Below are positions 49,401 through 61,455 of a DNA stretch of 64,000 nt, piece by piece; the stretch's first letter is position 1, and every line of letters begins with the position of its first letter. The notes beneath the pieces were generated by a model, which worked only from the letters and a program-made list of their open reading frames with translations, was not told the origin of the DNA and ran no database searches. Both the position numbers and the translations under genes were made by a program. This DNA is from Sindora glabra (Eukaryota; Streptophyta; Magnoliopsida; Fabales; Fabaceae): the NCBI GenBank assembly GCA_020226215.1, contig CM035234.1:74541135-74605134 (forward strand). The letters are read 5' to 3'.

Positions 49401-50318
49401 GTGTGATGAATGATGGAGTGAAAAATCTAAGGTTCTACAAAAGGAGGTAGACAAAGACAAAAATTAAAATTAAAAACAAATAAATGGGAAAGTAATAGTG
49501 AAAATGATAAATGAAAAATAAGATTTGATTTAATTATAAAACAAGATTTTAGACATTAGTTTATTTATAGAGATGTCAGTTCACTTGTAAGAATTAATAT
49601 GAAAAGTAAAACAAGTTAATTTTTTTAATAACCAACATCTAAGATTTTTCTTATTTTATCAATCCTATAGTTTTAGACCCTTATTTTAGAAACCGATGTC
49701 AAAATTCTCCTCATATTTTTAAAAATATTATCACTTTAATATATATGTTAATATTTACATGTATTAGGTAACATTATTTTCATTTTTTTTGTAGTAGTGG
49801 ATGTCGATTATTATCATAAAATTGGTATCTTTAATTTGCTTATTTTCCTCGTATCCTAAGGGATATTATACCTTTACACGTTAGTTTTATATAAAATTGA
49901 TATGTTAATTTTTTACATTTTCAAACGCAACATTTCTAATACTTTTAGATGATTGTGACTTCCAAATTTGATGTATTAGGTTTTATCATTTTTCCATTAG
50001 CATCACAATTGTCATATTTTTAGACGTCAATATAGTAAAAAATTAATGTATTAACTTTTTATATTTCCTAAACCAGACTTGTGTGACATCTTTAGACAAC
50101 AATTAATTTCACAACTAACGTCTTAAGTTTTGGTTGTAATTCTTTTAAATATTGTTGATTTTGAAAATTGAAATCTAAAATTTTCATAAAAATAAAAATG
50201 CCAATGTTTACAAAAAGCTTACGTATTAAAACTTCTTATAATTTTAAAAATATCATTACTCATATCAATTTTATTTTTGGTTGACGCGGGAACGTCTATT
50301 TATATTTTTATAGTAGTG
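40404..50318. mobile_element. Candidate CACTA (En/Spm) element, no transposase recognised
   Basis: The left end is CACTACAAGAAAAACACC, the hallmark terminus of plant CACTA transposons. On the other strand the right end at 50,318 begins CACTACTATAAAAATA, and a second end-like CACTACTACAAAAAAAAT lies at 49,799. Subterminal repeats are visible: ATTAGCAAT/CACTAATC words at 40,420–40,730 and GATGTC/TTAATGTATT words near the right end. The three bases outside are AAT at the left and ATA (or GAT for the inner end) at the right, so the expected 3-bp target duplication is not exact. About 9.9 kb of interior is AT-rich with no recognisable TNP1 or TNP2 domains on either strand. It would be non-autonomous or decayed, and may include nested elements. 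Confidence 0.5.
44708..44825. repeat. Hairpin-forming inverted repeat
   Basis: Left arm 44,708–44,753 (AAACTAATGATAAATTATAG, then TGAGAAGAAGTAATTTATCC) pairs with right arm 44,779–44,825 across a loop of about 25 bases, with 40 of 46 positions identical on the inverted alignment. The shape and length fit a small foldback MITE or a microRNA-type precursor. No expression evidence can be read from DNA. Confidence 0.7.
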
Positions 50319-50960
50319 ATAAAAGCAGTACCCTTCTCCCTTGCAAATTCAAACTGAGGTAAAAAAATTTTACAGTGCTAGCACCATGTAATAAGTCGAT
50401 CAGTATGCCCACCCTTTTGTCATATTTACCAGGCCAATTCTACGGCACCCAAGGGGTTCTGAAACCCTGGGTAACATGGAATAATGGCAACCGTTAGATA
50501 TTTAACATCTGATCCTAGCTGCTTATACTAAAAATTGCAATCTGATGGCACGGGAATACTGTGAAGAAGGCCCTGGTGTGTCGGTATTAGCAGAATGACC
50601 CCAGAGTTAGGAAAGAGTGGTCCGTAAATGCTGAGTGTGCGTTGACATGGCAAGGGCTTGGGGCTGAGTGTGCATTGACATCGCATCCCATTGAGGAGCA
50701 GAAATCACAAGCCCTAATCGGAGCAGTCGTCCATGGATTGCAGTGAACGATCGAAGCTCTGTTTAAGAGTTTGAAATCGCAGCCCTACGTCGAAGCAGCC
50801 GCTGATGGATTGCAATGAACGATTGAGGTTCCTTCTGAGCAAGAGGTGAGAGGCGGAGCAAAGGCGTTGGAGGTTTGTGTGTGAAGTACCTTGATCGTTG
50901 CAACACCGTTGGCAGACGGATCCGAATCCACTGTTGGCCTTAACGATGATGAACTGAAGC
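50319..50960 (+). other. GC-rich region, possible promoter or first exon
   Basis: Markedly GC-richer than everything around it. It holds an 18-bp word (CTGAGTGTGCGTTGACAT) repeated at 50,631 and 50,664, and a 72-bp tandem duplication (50,701–50,772 and 50,773–about 50,844) sharing GATTGCARTGAACGATYGA. Stops are present in the frames across the duplication, so it is more likely untranslated or promoter sequence than coding. It lies about 5 kb upstream of the FAR1-related pseudogene, in the same orientation, and could be its original 5' end. Confidence 0.4.
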
Positions 50961-53727
50961 TAATGGTATGATGGATCTCCCTCCCCTATCCGTTGAATTA
51001 ACAATTCATCTTGTGGTTTTTCCCCAATATGCTTTGACTCATTTTTTTTTGTTTCTTTATGGTGTGAGCTGGGTTTGCTTAGGAAGTAGCTGGAATTCAG
51101 GTTGGAATTCAATCTCATTTGAGGTAGAACGTCCAGTTTAATTGGAAGATATTCAGGTGTAATCAATTTTTCCCTTTCTATTTCACGTCCGTTCGTGTGA
51201 TCGACTAGCCTTCGTCGTTGTTCATAGTATAAGTTACGAGAGTGTGACAGATTAAAGCAATGAGAATGAAATAGAACAGATAGACCATTAATGATGTAAG
51301 AGTAGATTCACTCATGGAAACTCCTCATGATATTAGAGGATGGAACTCTGATAAAGGAAAGTTGGATGAACATCAATTGCATAGGAAAACTAAATGAATT
51401 AATGCATAATGATGAATGAACTTAAGCAGAACGGAGGATAGGGGAAAATATGTACATAAATCATTCATTCTTGGGATGATGTAAATACTAATCTATAGTT
51501 ACAATAATCTGAACCACTGCACGGTACCTGAGGTGTAGTAAATAGAGGAAGAGAGTAGTATAAGGAGTTCCTGGCAATTTCTGACCACGAATTACTTGCC
51601 CTGAGATATCCTTTCAGCTGTTTGCAGAGGATTGAAAGCCTGTATTCTAACATTGTGATTCTACTGATTTGTGTTGCTGTTACATGTCTTATTGCAATTG
51701 CCGCCACCTTGTATATGATTGCATTTCTTGTTGTATGCAAGGATAGATTTGATGCTTTATAGTGATCATTAGCTTAATATTAGCCTTCCATGTTGTTTAA
51801 GTTGAACATATTATGGCTAGTTTATAGAAAAGAAAGACCAGAGACCGCAAAAAGAGGAAACTTGCCAAAGCTTATATTCAAAATTAAACTGAAGTGTTCA
51901 ATCTTAGTGCCCTTATACATCCAGTATGAGATAATTAATGGAATAGTAAGTACAAGGTAATAATGGGACTTATCCTTAAGGAAAAAAAAAAAACAAACAG
52001 CCAATATAAGAAACCAAAAAATCCAAAAAAAAAAGAAATATACAAAGCAAGCATATGGCAACTCACTCAATATATTTAGTTGTTTGAACTTTGAATCATA
52101 TCTTCAACAAAACTATCTTTCAGCTTACTGTTAAAAGAAATGTGGATGCGTTAAAAGTTAAAAGTCAGCAGGTTATTTCGTCATGAACATAATTCTAATT
52201 ACTTGACTTGTTGAAACCAAATGTGAAGTTAAACTGCGGTCCGATGCATTTGATTGATAGTTATTAGCCATTTAACATTTAAAATCATACTAAATTTGGA
52301 GTACCTATAATTCGAAGGGTTTTACACAGGTGTAGATAATTGTTCATGGCATTGTAGAACCGTAGTGAAGAGGGTATAATATTTTGTGGCATTTCTTTTC
52401 TAGTGTGATTACACACCTTCATCTAGTTACAGAGTGATGTTGTTTACTTGCATAGTATCTTCAAATGCAAAGACTGCCTTAGAGTTGATATTATCAAGGA
52501 GTACACCATGAACTCACAGAAATCATGAGATTTTGATGAAGATAAAGGGGGCATGGAGAATGCCAAGAATCATAGAAATTAGTAGAAATGCTGGCTGGTG
52601 GCGTGATTGAAATTTGGAAAGTATGTTTCTATAGGATATACTTTTGTTTTATTTTGAATTGTAGAAAATACGATCTAGTGGTTTGGCATCAAAGTTCTAG
52701 AAGGTTTCAGTGGTTTTATGCCAAGAAAACAATGACCTTGTGTTCTAGAAGGCCTTCAATCCAACGGTTCTAATGAGATGTTGAATAAACATCCATTTAC
52801 TATCTAGTACAATTCAGATGAAATTAGCCAAGTACCTGTAGTACATGTAAGAGAATTAATCTTTTTCTAATAAATGAGAAAGACAAGGAAATAAGAGAAT
52901 TTTTTTCATTTTAATAATTAGTTTTAATACTATACTATCAACTCTTATTTTCTCTAGTAGTGAAAGGATAGTCTCATACGAAATTAGACTTAAAAGAAGT
53001 ATAAGAGGGCACAGCTGCAGCAAAGAGTGATATGGTACATATACATAGCAGTAAGAAGGAGACGTGCCAGGTGTTTTTGAGAGGAAAATGGCATGTGAAA
53101 TTGTTGGACTTCATTCTGTCCTCAAAATATGCATAGGTTGGGCAACAGTATATCTGACATATATAATGGAAGAAGTAGCATCAAGAGAGGCACTTGTACA
53201 ATCAAATTTGTTCCCCTCTAACCATAATAATAATGATACTTTTTTGGGTTAGCGATAAGTGATGCTTGAGCATAGCTATTAACTAATTCAACTCTTTGAG
53301 TAGGTCATATACGTTTAACCTAAGAATTCATGAGAAATTTTCTTGTGGCTTAGTCTTATAAGGTAATTATTAAACTTTATTAGAGTTAAAACATATACTT
53401 AGTTACACATTTTAGGCTTATCTCTCAACTGGTGACCTAAAACCTTGAGGTCGAATAGGATGATGACTAACATGTTAACAGGTATCAAACAATGGCATTC
53501 CTTACCATATGAAGTTGCATAGAGTATACTTGAAAGCATCATGATAACCGGATAGCAGCAAATAGATTTGCCATAACAACGGTCCATTCTAGAACATACA
53601 AAGAAGATAAGGGGCAAGGTTGGACTTCTGACCCAAAAGCCTTGTATCCGATAAAGGCCAACTGCCAGTAACTCAACAATCACACCATATGTTGCTGATA
53701 TACTCCCTTACATATTCTTCTTTGCAG
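50961..53727. other. Intergenic or intron DNA, no gene seen
   Basis: Base composition is intermediate, less AT-rich than most of the window, as in introns of a former gene. No recognisable domain was found in any of the short frames, including 51,465–51,740 (-), 52,588–52,773 (+) and 53,399–53,683 (-). Confidence 0.4.
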
Positions 53728-53791
53728 GCTCCCTCACAGTATTCTATAGGCAAGGAGAGATGGTGATCACCACTTTTGCTTCTTGTATTTG
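53728..53791 (+). other. Exon-like segment with good splice signals
   Basis: A 64-bp segment (GCTCCCTCACAGTATTC..., ending CTTGTATTTG) is preceded by a strong acceptor, CATATTCTTCTTTGCAG, and followed by a consensus donor, GTAAGT. It may be an untranslated or early exon of the FAR1-related gene starting at 55.6 kb. No frame can be assigned. Confidence 0.4.
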
Positions 53792-55568
53792 GTAAGTAAA
53801 CGAGTCAATGGTTGATTAAATTATATTTTATAAGTTCCTTTCATATCAAACCATGATGGGATCTCAGTGTTTGGCATGATACGTTGTCTTCTCACTGTTT
53901 AACTTAAATTGTATGAACTTTTTATATATAGACCTTTGTAATGTTAAGTGGCTATGATATTTGGTAGCATAAACATACAGTTACATAATTGATTTACTCT
54001 CCCATTAGTTCAAAACGTTTATACAGAATATTAATATTAATATCAATCTTAATATGCTACTTTTAATTTACTTCTTGTATGTATTGGAATATGTTTAAAT
54101 TTTTATTCTCTTTTAAATTATCATTTTGCATAAAAATATAATTATTGTGAATTTTTTTAAAACTTAAAAGTAATTTTTTGTATATATATTTTGCAAAAAG
54201 AAAGAAAATGAGTGTATATATTTATGAAAAAATAATTAGACTATACTTTGAAAAAAGTTACTGTAAATTTGTTTATTCAGGGCACGAGCACATTGTATGG
54301 TATATACTCATTTTGTCAACTATCGAACTTTGTTCTTTGATAACATGGTGATCCTTTACTAATAGCAATACTAAAGTGTACCAACGCATTAAGTTTAGAT
54401 TTTTTAACGTAAAATATTTTATATTTTTAATAAATAAAAACAAAATATCTTATTAAAAAGTAATAATAATCAAAAAAATTTATTGTAATAAAATTTTTAA
54501 TAATTTTATTAATAGAATAAATTAATAAAAAATAATTTAAATTTATTTATAAATCAATAGGTGTATGACATCACGTATATTGCTAAAAATTAAAATGAGT
54601 GATATGTGAGTAGACTCCATCATGGTTACATGATGGTTACAACATAAATTTGTAGGCTCCATCATGGTTATAGCACCATGCACTTGTAGTACATGTAAGC
54701 TTTTTTCCTAATATATTCAATGTGAGAGACATTCCTTTGAAGCTTAAGAGTAGAGCATGGGTTTGTACCACAATTGGTTCTGAAGGAAGCCTTGTTTTTG
54801 CCCTTAGATTCATTCTTCATAGAACATCGCATTTGTACGGAACCATACTAATACAAAGATATGAAGCAAATAAATTAATAGGTACCTTTTTTTTATATGA
54901 CTTATGTCATCGTAGGTTTTCAATCATTGTCTCAGAAAGCTAGTACAACTTTATAAAATTCATCTTATGATATTTCTACAAGATCACGAGGAATACGCAT
55001 CAGGGACTGAGAAGAACTTCATTTTGTTTTCAAGCATTTGGTCTTCATTCTATTGATATTCACCAATTAAGTTTGGTAATCTGTGTAGTTTGATTATTGG
55101 GCTATGTCAATAACCTTCCTAAAATATTTTTAAATTGAATTTTGCAGTAATGGATTAAAAAAAAAAGAAGCCATTTAATGAGAAAAACTAATACGGCCTT
55201 GAAGTTATCATGTCTTGTTTCAATTCCATATGTCCTTTGAAGTACCTAGGAAATGGGAAGTCTTGTAGGTGTCTTTAGGTATTCAATACAGCAGAAACTT
55301 CTTGGTTCAGTGTTGAATAATCTTGTGTCATGATTTAGGGAAATCTGCACTCTGATTGAGATTCAGTTGATTCTATTGTTTTGGAGTTCTAGTTGAAACT
55401 TAGCTTGCATGGCAGAATGCTTTGTTGACATAAAGTCCTGGTGTAGTGATTGTGAGTTTCAAATTTTTATCGATCTATGCCTTTATCACTCCGTGTTTGT
55501 GATGTTGATTTTTCATGTTGTTTGTATGTATTTGAAATTTGGAATATTTGTTGTGATTATTATTTCAG
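53792..55568. other. Presumed intron or intergenic DNA, no gene seen
   Basis: Includes an AT-rich block at 54,390–54,560 and a direct repeat of TCCATCATGGTTA (near 54,617 and 54,659). It ends with an acceptor-like TTATTATTTCAG at 55,568 directly before the FAR1-related frame. Confidence 0.4.
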
Positions 55569-56520
55569 ATGGAAAAGTTTGTCCATATACTGAGCTAGTT
55601 TTTTATGAAAGTGATGAATTGCACACTGAGGGACACTGCACTATCATGGAACTTGATATTGAATCTTCAAACTTACAGTGAAAGGAGAACCCTCTGCCTC
55701 CAACTGGGGCTTTGGAGTTTGATTCTATTAATGAAGCCTACAACTTTTACAATATGTATGCAAACGAAGATGCTTTTGGCATCAGAGTAAGCAACTCATG
55801 GTTCAGATCAAAGAGAAAAGAGCGTTTTAGGGCAGTGCCTTAGATGCAGTAGTGCTGGTTTGAAGAAAAAGAGTGAAGCCAATAACACCCAAAACCAGAA
55901 ACAAGAATTAGTTATCCTGCAATGATAGTAATTAAGATGGTGGACTCCCAGAGGTGGAGGATGGTTGAAGTTGAACTTCAACGCAGCCATCAAGTTAGTC
56001 TGCAGATCAAACGGTTTTACTAGTCTCATAAGGAAATGATCCTTCCAGCCAAAAATGCTCAACCAACACCGGAGCCTATGTCAGAGATACACGCAATTAA
56101 ACTGTATCGAACTTACATCGTGGATGGTGCTCCAAATGGATATTTAGATTTTGAAGAAAGACAGGATTTTAATCTTGATAGTTCTGAGTATTTGGATCTC
56201 AGAGAAGGAGATGAAAATGCTATTTATAATTATTTTGGCCGTATGAAGCTGACCACTCCATATTTTTTTAACTTATTTGATATTGATGATGAAGGGCGGC
56301 TGAGGAATGTGTTTTGGGCTGATTCCAGGTCAAGGCTTGGCCTTAGTTACTTTACGGACACTGTTTCTGTAGGCACAACTCATTTGGCTAACAAATATGG
56401 GTAAAGTCTGATATCATTTATAGGCATAAACTATTATGGACAATCTGTGCTCTTGGGCTGATCTGTTTTGCTGTATTAGTACTCGTTGGTGAAGTATTTT
56501 GGCCCATCCCAGTAAATATT
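55569..56520 (+). pseudogene. FRS: FAR1-related sequence (FRS6-like), decayed and truncated
   Basis: FHY3/FAR1-family proteins are nuclear regulators derived from a Mutator transposase. Here a splice acceptor at 55,568 opens a frame (DGKVCPYTELVF). The FAR1 DNA-binding region follows: LEFDSINEAYNFYNMYA at about 55,712–55,765, RSKRKERFRAV, and then in another frame RCSSAGLKKKSEAN. The next part (MIVIKMVDSQRWRMVEVEL at about 55,925, then RFY-SHKEMIL) is in a third frame. A long open stretch, 56,036–56,404, covers the linker and the start of the MULE domain (YNYFGRMK, LRNVFWADSRSRL, LANKY). After the TAA at 56,402 the same frame still reads SLISFIGINYYGQSVLLG before more stops. In-frame stops at 55,679, 55,841 and 56,021, frameshifts, and loss of the catalytic part and SWIM finger make it a pseudogene. 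Confidence 0.8.
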
Positions 56521-57700
56521 CATTATTTTCATTATAATTGTCGTGGATAATGCATATTAATTGTGATATATTACCAAATAATGTGAAATAGTTAAAAAAA
56601 AGAAGAACTTACATTCATTATTAATAATACATTAATAATAATAAATGATAATATTACTCTATTGAACATCAAAATGGGAATGAATAATAATATTCATGAG
56701 CAATATAGTCGTTGCATAAGTAGAAATCTTTAGTACGATTGAATGATAAATGGAGTATTACTAAGGAATAACTATTATCATTACTAAATGCCTATTGGAA
56801 ACTAATATCGGTGAAACTGCTGTGAACAATATTAAATTTTTTTCTCCGTACCATAGCATTATAATTTGACAACATCAATAACTAGTATTTTGGAAAAAAA
56901 TGAGATAATTAAATATCACAATGCTGATAATAATATTAATAATAATAATTATATGTTAATATTAATTGAGTAGCAAGGGTTAAAATTTTTTTTTAACATC
57001 CTTAACTACTAATTGAATAATGGGAGTAATACTGATGATGACAATGGCAATGATGATATAGAGAAAAAGAAAAAGACGAAAGCAAATTGAGTTCATATAA
57101 ATTAACTTTACTTGTAAGAGTTCTACTTTTTATAATATGATTAATTTAGTTAAATATTACCATCTAGTTTAATTATTTAAATTTAATTATACATATATCC
57201 ATGGTTTGCATAAAATATAGGTAATATATTGGACATATATTGTAAAATTCTTCAATTAAATCATAGTACATTTATTAATTATTATTTTTAATATCAATAA
57301 TTTGAAAATTATTGAGGTGGTGTTTTTTTTTTATTCTTGTATAATTGACATATTATGATAGTTTGAAAAAAAGAATTATAGGATATATATCTGAAATGAA
57401 ACCCAAAATTTTACTCTTTATTTTTTTAATTCTCAACTTCACACGTAAATAAATAAATGAATGGATCGACTATATCTCAGACAATTACTAGCTTAGGTTG
57501 TAATTTAAATATGTACATATTGCAAATTAGTTATATATTAATACTTGTACATACAGCATTTTATCATAGAAACTGTAAAAAATTTCATAACAACAATAAT
57601 ACTTGCACGTACATCATTATCACCCATAATAAAACTTGTTATATATATATATATATAAGGAGAGGTTTGGTCACGTCGATGTAAATTTAAATGGCCTATT
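56521..57700. other. AT-rich intergenic DNA, no gene seen
   Basis: No recognisable gene. A TA microsatellite lies at about 57,639–57,657. The sharp fall in GC content after about 56,530 marks the break-off of the FAR1-related pseudogene. Confidence 0.5.
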
Positions 57701-58335
57701 TCTATACTTGTCAAAATGGGCTAATCCAATCCTACCGACTTAACCAACCTTGCCAGGTTAACCCAACGAGTAAAAACTGTAGATCGAGCCGGACCAGGTC
57801 AGGCTACTTTTTGATCAAATCAGGTTCAGATTGGGTTACTTGAATACTAGTCCCAGTACTAGTATCAGATCCGGTCCCAGATCGATATTTACTAGACGGG
57901 ATCAGGTGGGTTTTTATAACCCATCACATTTTATTATTATTGCTCAAATAGTTATTTTACTTATTTGTTTAACATTAATTTTACATCATTTATTTCATCA
58001 ACTCTATTATTAACATTTATTAAATATAAGTCTATTTTATTATTATCATGCATATAAATCTTATATAAAGATAAATATATGCTGTTAAATATATATTTAA
58101 TAAAAAAAGTAGATATTATTTAAATCTGGAAAATATGTGAAATTAAATTTAATATTATATACATTTAATAAAATAATTTAATATTTATATTGATCAGGAA
58201 TTTTATATTATATACTTACTTGATTTAATGCATACTTTATTTTATATTACATATTTATCAGTTCATTTTTATCATATTTTAATTTATAACTAAAATAAAT
58301 ATATGGAATTAAATAAGTCTTGATGAAGTCTAAAG

Positions 58336-58380
<45 letters not shown>

Positions 58381-58644
58381 GAATGATATATAAATAAAGA
58401 TAATCAAAAAAATTTATACAAAATAATAAAGAAACAAAAAAAAATGTATTATATTGTATACATGTACATACTATGTTCAAGACTAATATCAAACTACTTT
58501 TTTTAATTAATTTAGGTATTTCAAAATTCTATTATTAAATAATAATTCAAACTTAAAATTTTTTTTATATGATCATGTAATATATATTGAAATTACTAGA
58601 TATATAAATTTATTTATTTTAATATTTAAAATTATTGAATACTA

Positions 58645-58695
<51 letters not shown>

Positions 58696-58990
58696 GTATA
58701 AATTAAATATACTAAAATTATTATTTGAATATTAATAAAACAGTTAAATATACAATAATAAATTAATTATTTATAACGTTTTACTATTATCAGGATAATG
58801 GGCTATCGTAATAATCCCGACGGGTTAACACTTACTAGTCTCAGTTTCTTATCAGGTTGGGCTAACTAATCTCAGTCCCTATAATAGAGAGGACAAAATT
58901 TTTCATTTTGCGTACCAGTCCTAATCCCAGGCAAGGTAAAATTATACTAGTCCCAGAAAAATCCGATGGACCCAATCCATTTTAAGACTT
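57701..58990. mobile_element. hAT-like non-autonomous element, copy 1
   Basis: Both ends are GC-richer and carry repeated words of the GTCCCAGTACTAG, CAGGTCAGG and GGGTTA type, while the centre is AT-rich with two TA microsatellites (about 58,338–58,378 and 58,647–58,691). The left end ACTTGTCAAAATGGG and the right end read on the other strand, AAGTCTTAAAATGG, are imperfect inverted repeats. Such GC-rich subterminal repeats around an AT-rich core are common in plant hAT-type non-autonomous elements. No target duplication was found. No protein is encoded. Confidence 0.5.
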
Positions 58991-60334
58991 CAACTTATCC
59001 CGAACTTAAATCCCCAATAACAATAAAGCTTGATGCCAACAATAATACTCATGAAGTGTAATTTCTGTAACACACATAGCATGATATCCTTCCCAATTAA
59101 AGCAATTAATCGAAACTTCTCATATCATTAATATGTGGAATTTAAAATTCAGTAACATTGTTTAAGAGAATTATTGTTGCTATTTTGATGTCCCTTTGCT
59201 TGGTATAAGAAAGTAGGTCAATTACCGGTAAGCAATTAAATTATATTATTCTTACAATGGGTAGCTCTAACAAAATCTAGGTTGGAGCATCTTTGAACCC
59301 TCTTGAACCCACTAATTGAGTAGATTCGCTAAACTTGCTTTTTCAAAATTTGGATAGGACGAATCAAACAATTAAATTATAGTAGTGAGGAATTTTTACA
59401 CTTTTACAAAGTTGTGATATAACACTAGAAAATAAATGATTATGTTGTCTTATACAAGTGCCAATCCACTTTAGCTGTGGGTGTTTTGTTTAGCAACCCT
59501 TGGTGTCTAGAAAACCTCACACACAACATCGATAATAAGTAAACTAACAAACATGTTATATACAAATTATAGGTGTATTAATCGACCAAAAACAATGGGT
59601 ACGATCTGAAATTTTTTTACCAAATATCGCCTCTCGTGTAAGTTCATATCTTTATACCACATCTTCATAGTCGAAGTCATGTTACATGCAACTTCTTAAA
59701 TGTACTGGCAATATGCATTGATTATTATCTATTTTGATTTTGCAACAAAAATTGGCACCACAGGGCATTTACACATGCCAAGGAAAGTGCATAGACAAAA
59801 CTTGAATCACATAAATAATAGTTTCATGCATTTCATAGTGTTTATAAGTAACCAACTTTACAATGGTATGAATTATCTGTCCAACATTTATGCAACATAT
59901 TGTTATATTCCAGTCTGTAATGTCGTATTAATTATAAGTACTTTGTAAAGATTTTTAAAATCAAACACCCTAATTGTATGAAAATTGTAATTCTCCAAAC
60001 CAATATTGCACTATAGATAAATGTTAAACCTTAATTGAATGACATTTGATTTGCAACCCTTGCTTGGAGTTCTTATGCTATCCCCGAAAGTGTGATATAA
60101 CACATTGAATGGGGTTTAGGCTGAAGTTCGAATATGTTATCTCAATTATCCTAACTAAAATTTAGGGTAGTGCCTCATATGAGTATATAACAATTTCTTC
60201 ATTGTTGACCTAAAGCTAATTTATCCACAGCAAACGAATTATTAAATGAGGTGTGGGATATTTTTTTCTTTTCTAAGATTACCTTGTTCATTCAATGTTA
60301 TTATAAGACGATCTTAACATTCTAAGCATTAGAC
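58991..60334. other. Intergenic DNA, no gene seen
   Basis: AT-rich with no recognised gene or RNA. The 82-codon frame at 59,700–59,948 has no features suggesting a protein. Confidence 0.5.
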
Positions 60335-61393
60335 ATGTACCTGTCAAAAGGGGCTAATCCAACCTTATCGGAGTAACCCAGTTTGAAAAAATTGTACGTC
60401 GAGCAATTCCTATTTCAATCAACCTTCCCACCGGGTCGGGTTCTAATTGGGTGAATGCAGTACCATGCCCAGAGCCAGTAACAGTCCCAGTCCCAGTCCC
60501 AAATTGACATTTAACAAATAGATTCAGGTTTGTATTTATAACACATTGCATTTTGTTGTTCATATTATTATTTTATTTATTTACTATTATTTTTTACATT
60601 ATTGATTATTTACCATCTACAATATAATTATATTTCATTAATATAACTCCAAATTTTGTAACAAATATTAGTGAGCATATATATTACATATATATGACAT
60701 TAAAAGTGTCACTAAATATATATTTCATAAATAACATATACAATTAAAATTGAGTTAATATGTTAATCTGTATTTATTGATGAATCCATTTAATAAGATA
60801 TTTTGAATTTCGTCTATTGATCAACAATTTTATAGGTCATAGTTATTTTACCTATTAACAAGAAATATTATTAATTGTTTATTGATCAGGTTGAAGGTAT
60901 TATACAAAAAAACTAGTGTGTTTAAGCACTTGATATTACCACTATGTACTAAATGCATTGAACCATATCACTAATGTATTAAAACAAATTATTATTATAA
61001 TAATTTTTATAGGGTAATAAGAAAAAAAAATGGATTACATTATACATATGTCTATAAAATATTTAAACTTGATATCAATATTAATTATATTAATTTTAGT
61101 AATGATGTCAAAATTTCTTATTAACGTAATAATTCCAAAATTTTTTATTAAAGTAATGATTCAAATTTTAATATTAATTCTTCTTGGGATAAATTTGTGT
61201 AACAAATGTTAATAATATTAGATGTATAAATTTATTTAGTCCAATATTATTATTATTTAATGTTGCATATATTTATAATTTTCCTATTACATATATATTA
61301 AAGTTTAGTTTTAATATATCTAAAATATTATTGCAATGTACATAAAAAGCACAGATGCATACTAAATTAATTAATTATATTTAGATTATAATT

Positions 61394-61440
<47 letters not shown>
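60335..61440. mobile_element. hAT-like non-autonomous element, copy 2 (truncated)
   Basis: Starts with CCTGTCAAAAGGGGCTAATC, which matches the left end of the element at 57,701. The GC-rich subterminal part follows (GTCCCAGTCCCAGTCCC near 60,485) and then an AT-rich core with the same order of words, such as AAAAAAAAATG-ATTA-ATTATA near 61,022 and 58,437. The right end is missing: the core runs into a TA microsatellite and the FAR1-type pseudogene begins at once. Confidence 0.5.
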
Positions 61441-61445
<5 letters not shown>

Positions 61446-61448
61446 AAT
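61391..61448. repeat. Perfect palindrome around a TA microsatellite
   Basis: ATTTCTCA (61,391–61,398), then about 42 bases of pure TA repeat, then TGAGAAAT (61,441–61,448). The 58 bp are perfectly self-complementary and could extrude as a cruciform. The palindrome sits at the junction between the truncated hAT-like copy and the 3' end of the FAR1-type pseudogene. Confidence 0.85.
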
Positions 61449-61455
61449 ATACTGA

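Noticed and set aside
58247..58492. 81-codon - strand protein
   Set aside because: Its sequence is mostly the translation of a TA microsatellite (YIYIYI), so it is low-complexity and not a gene.
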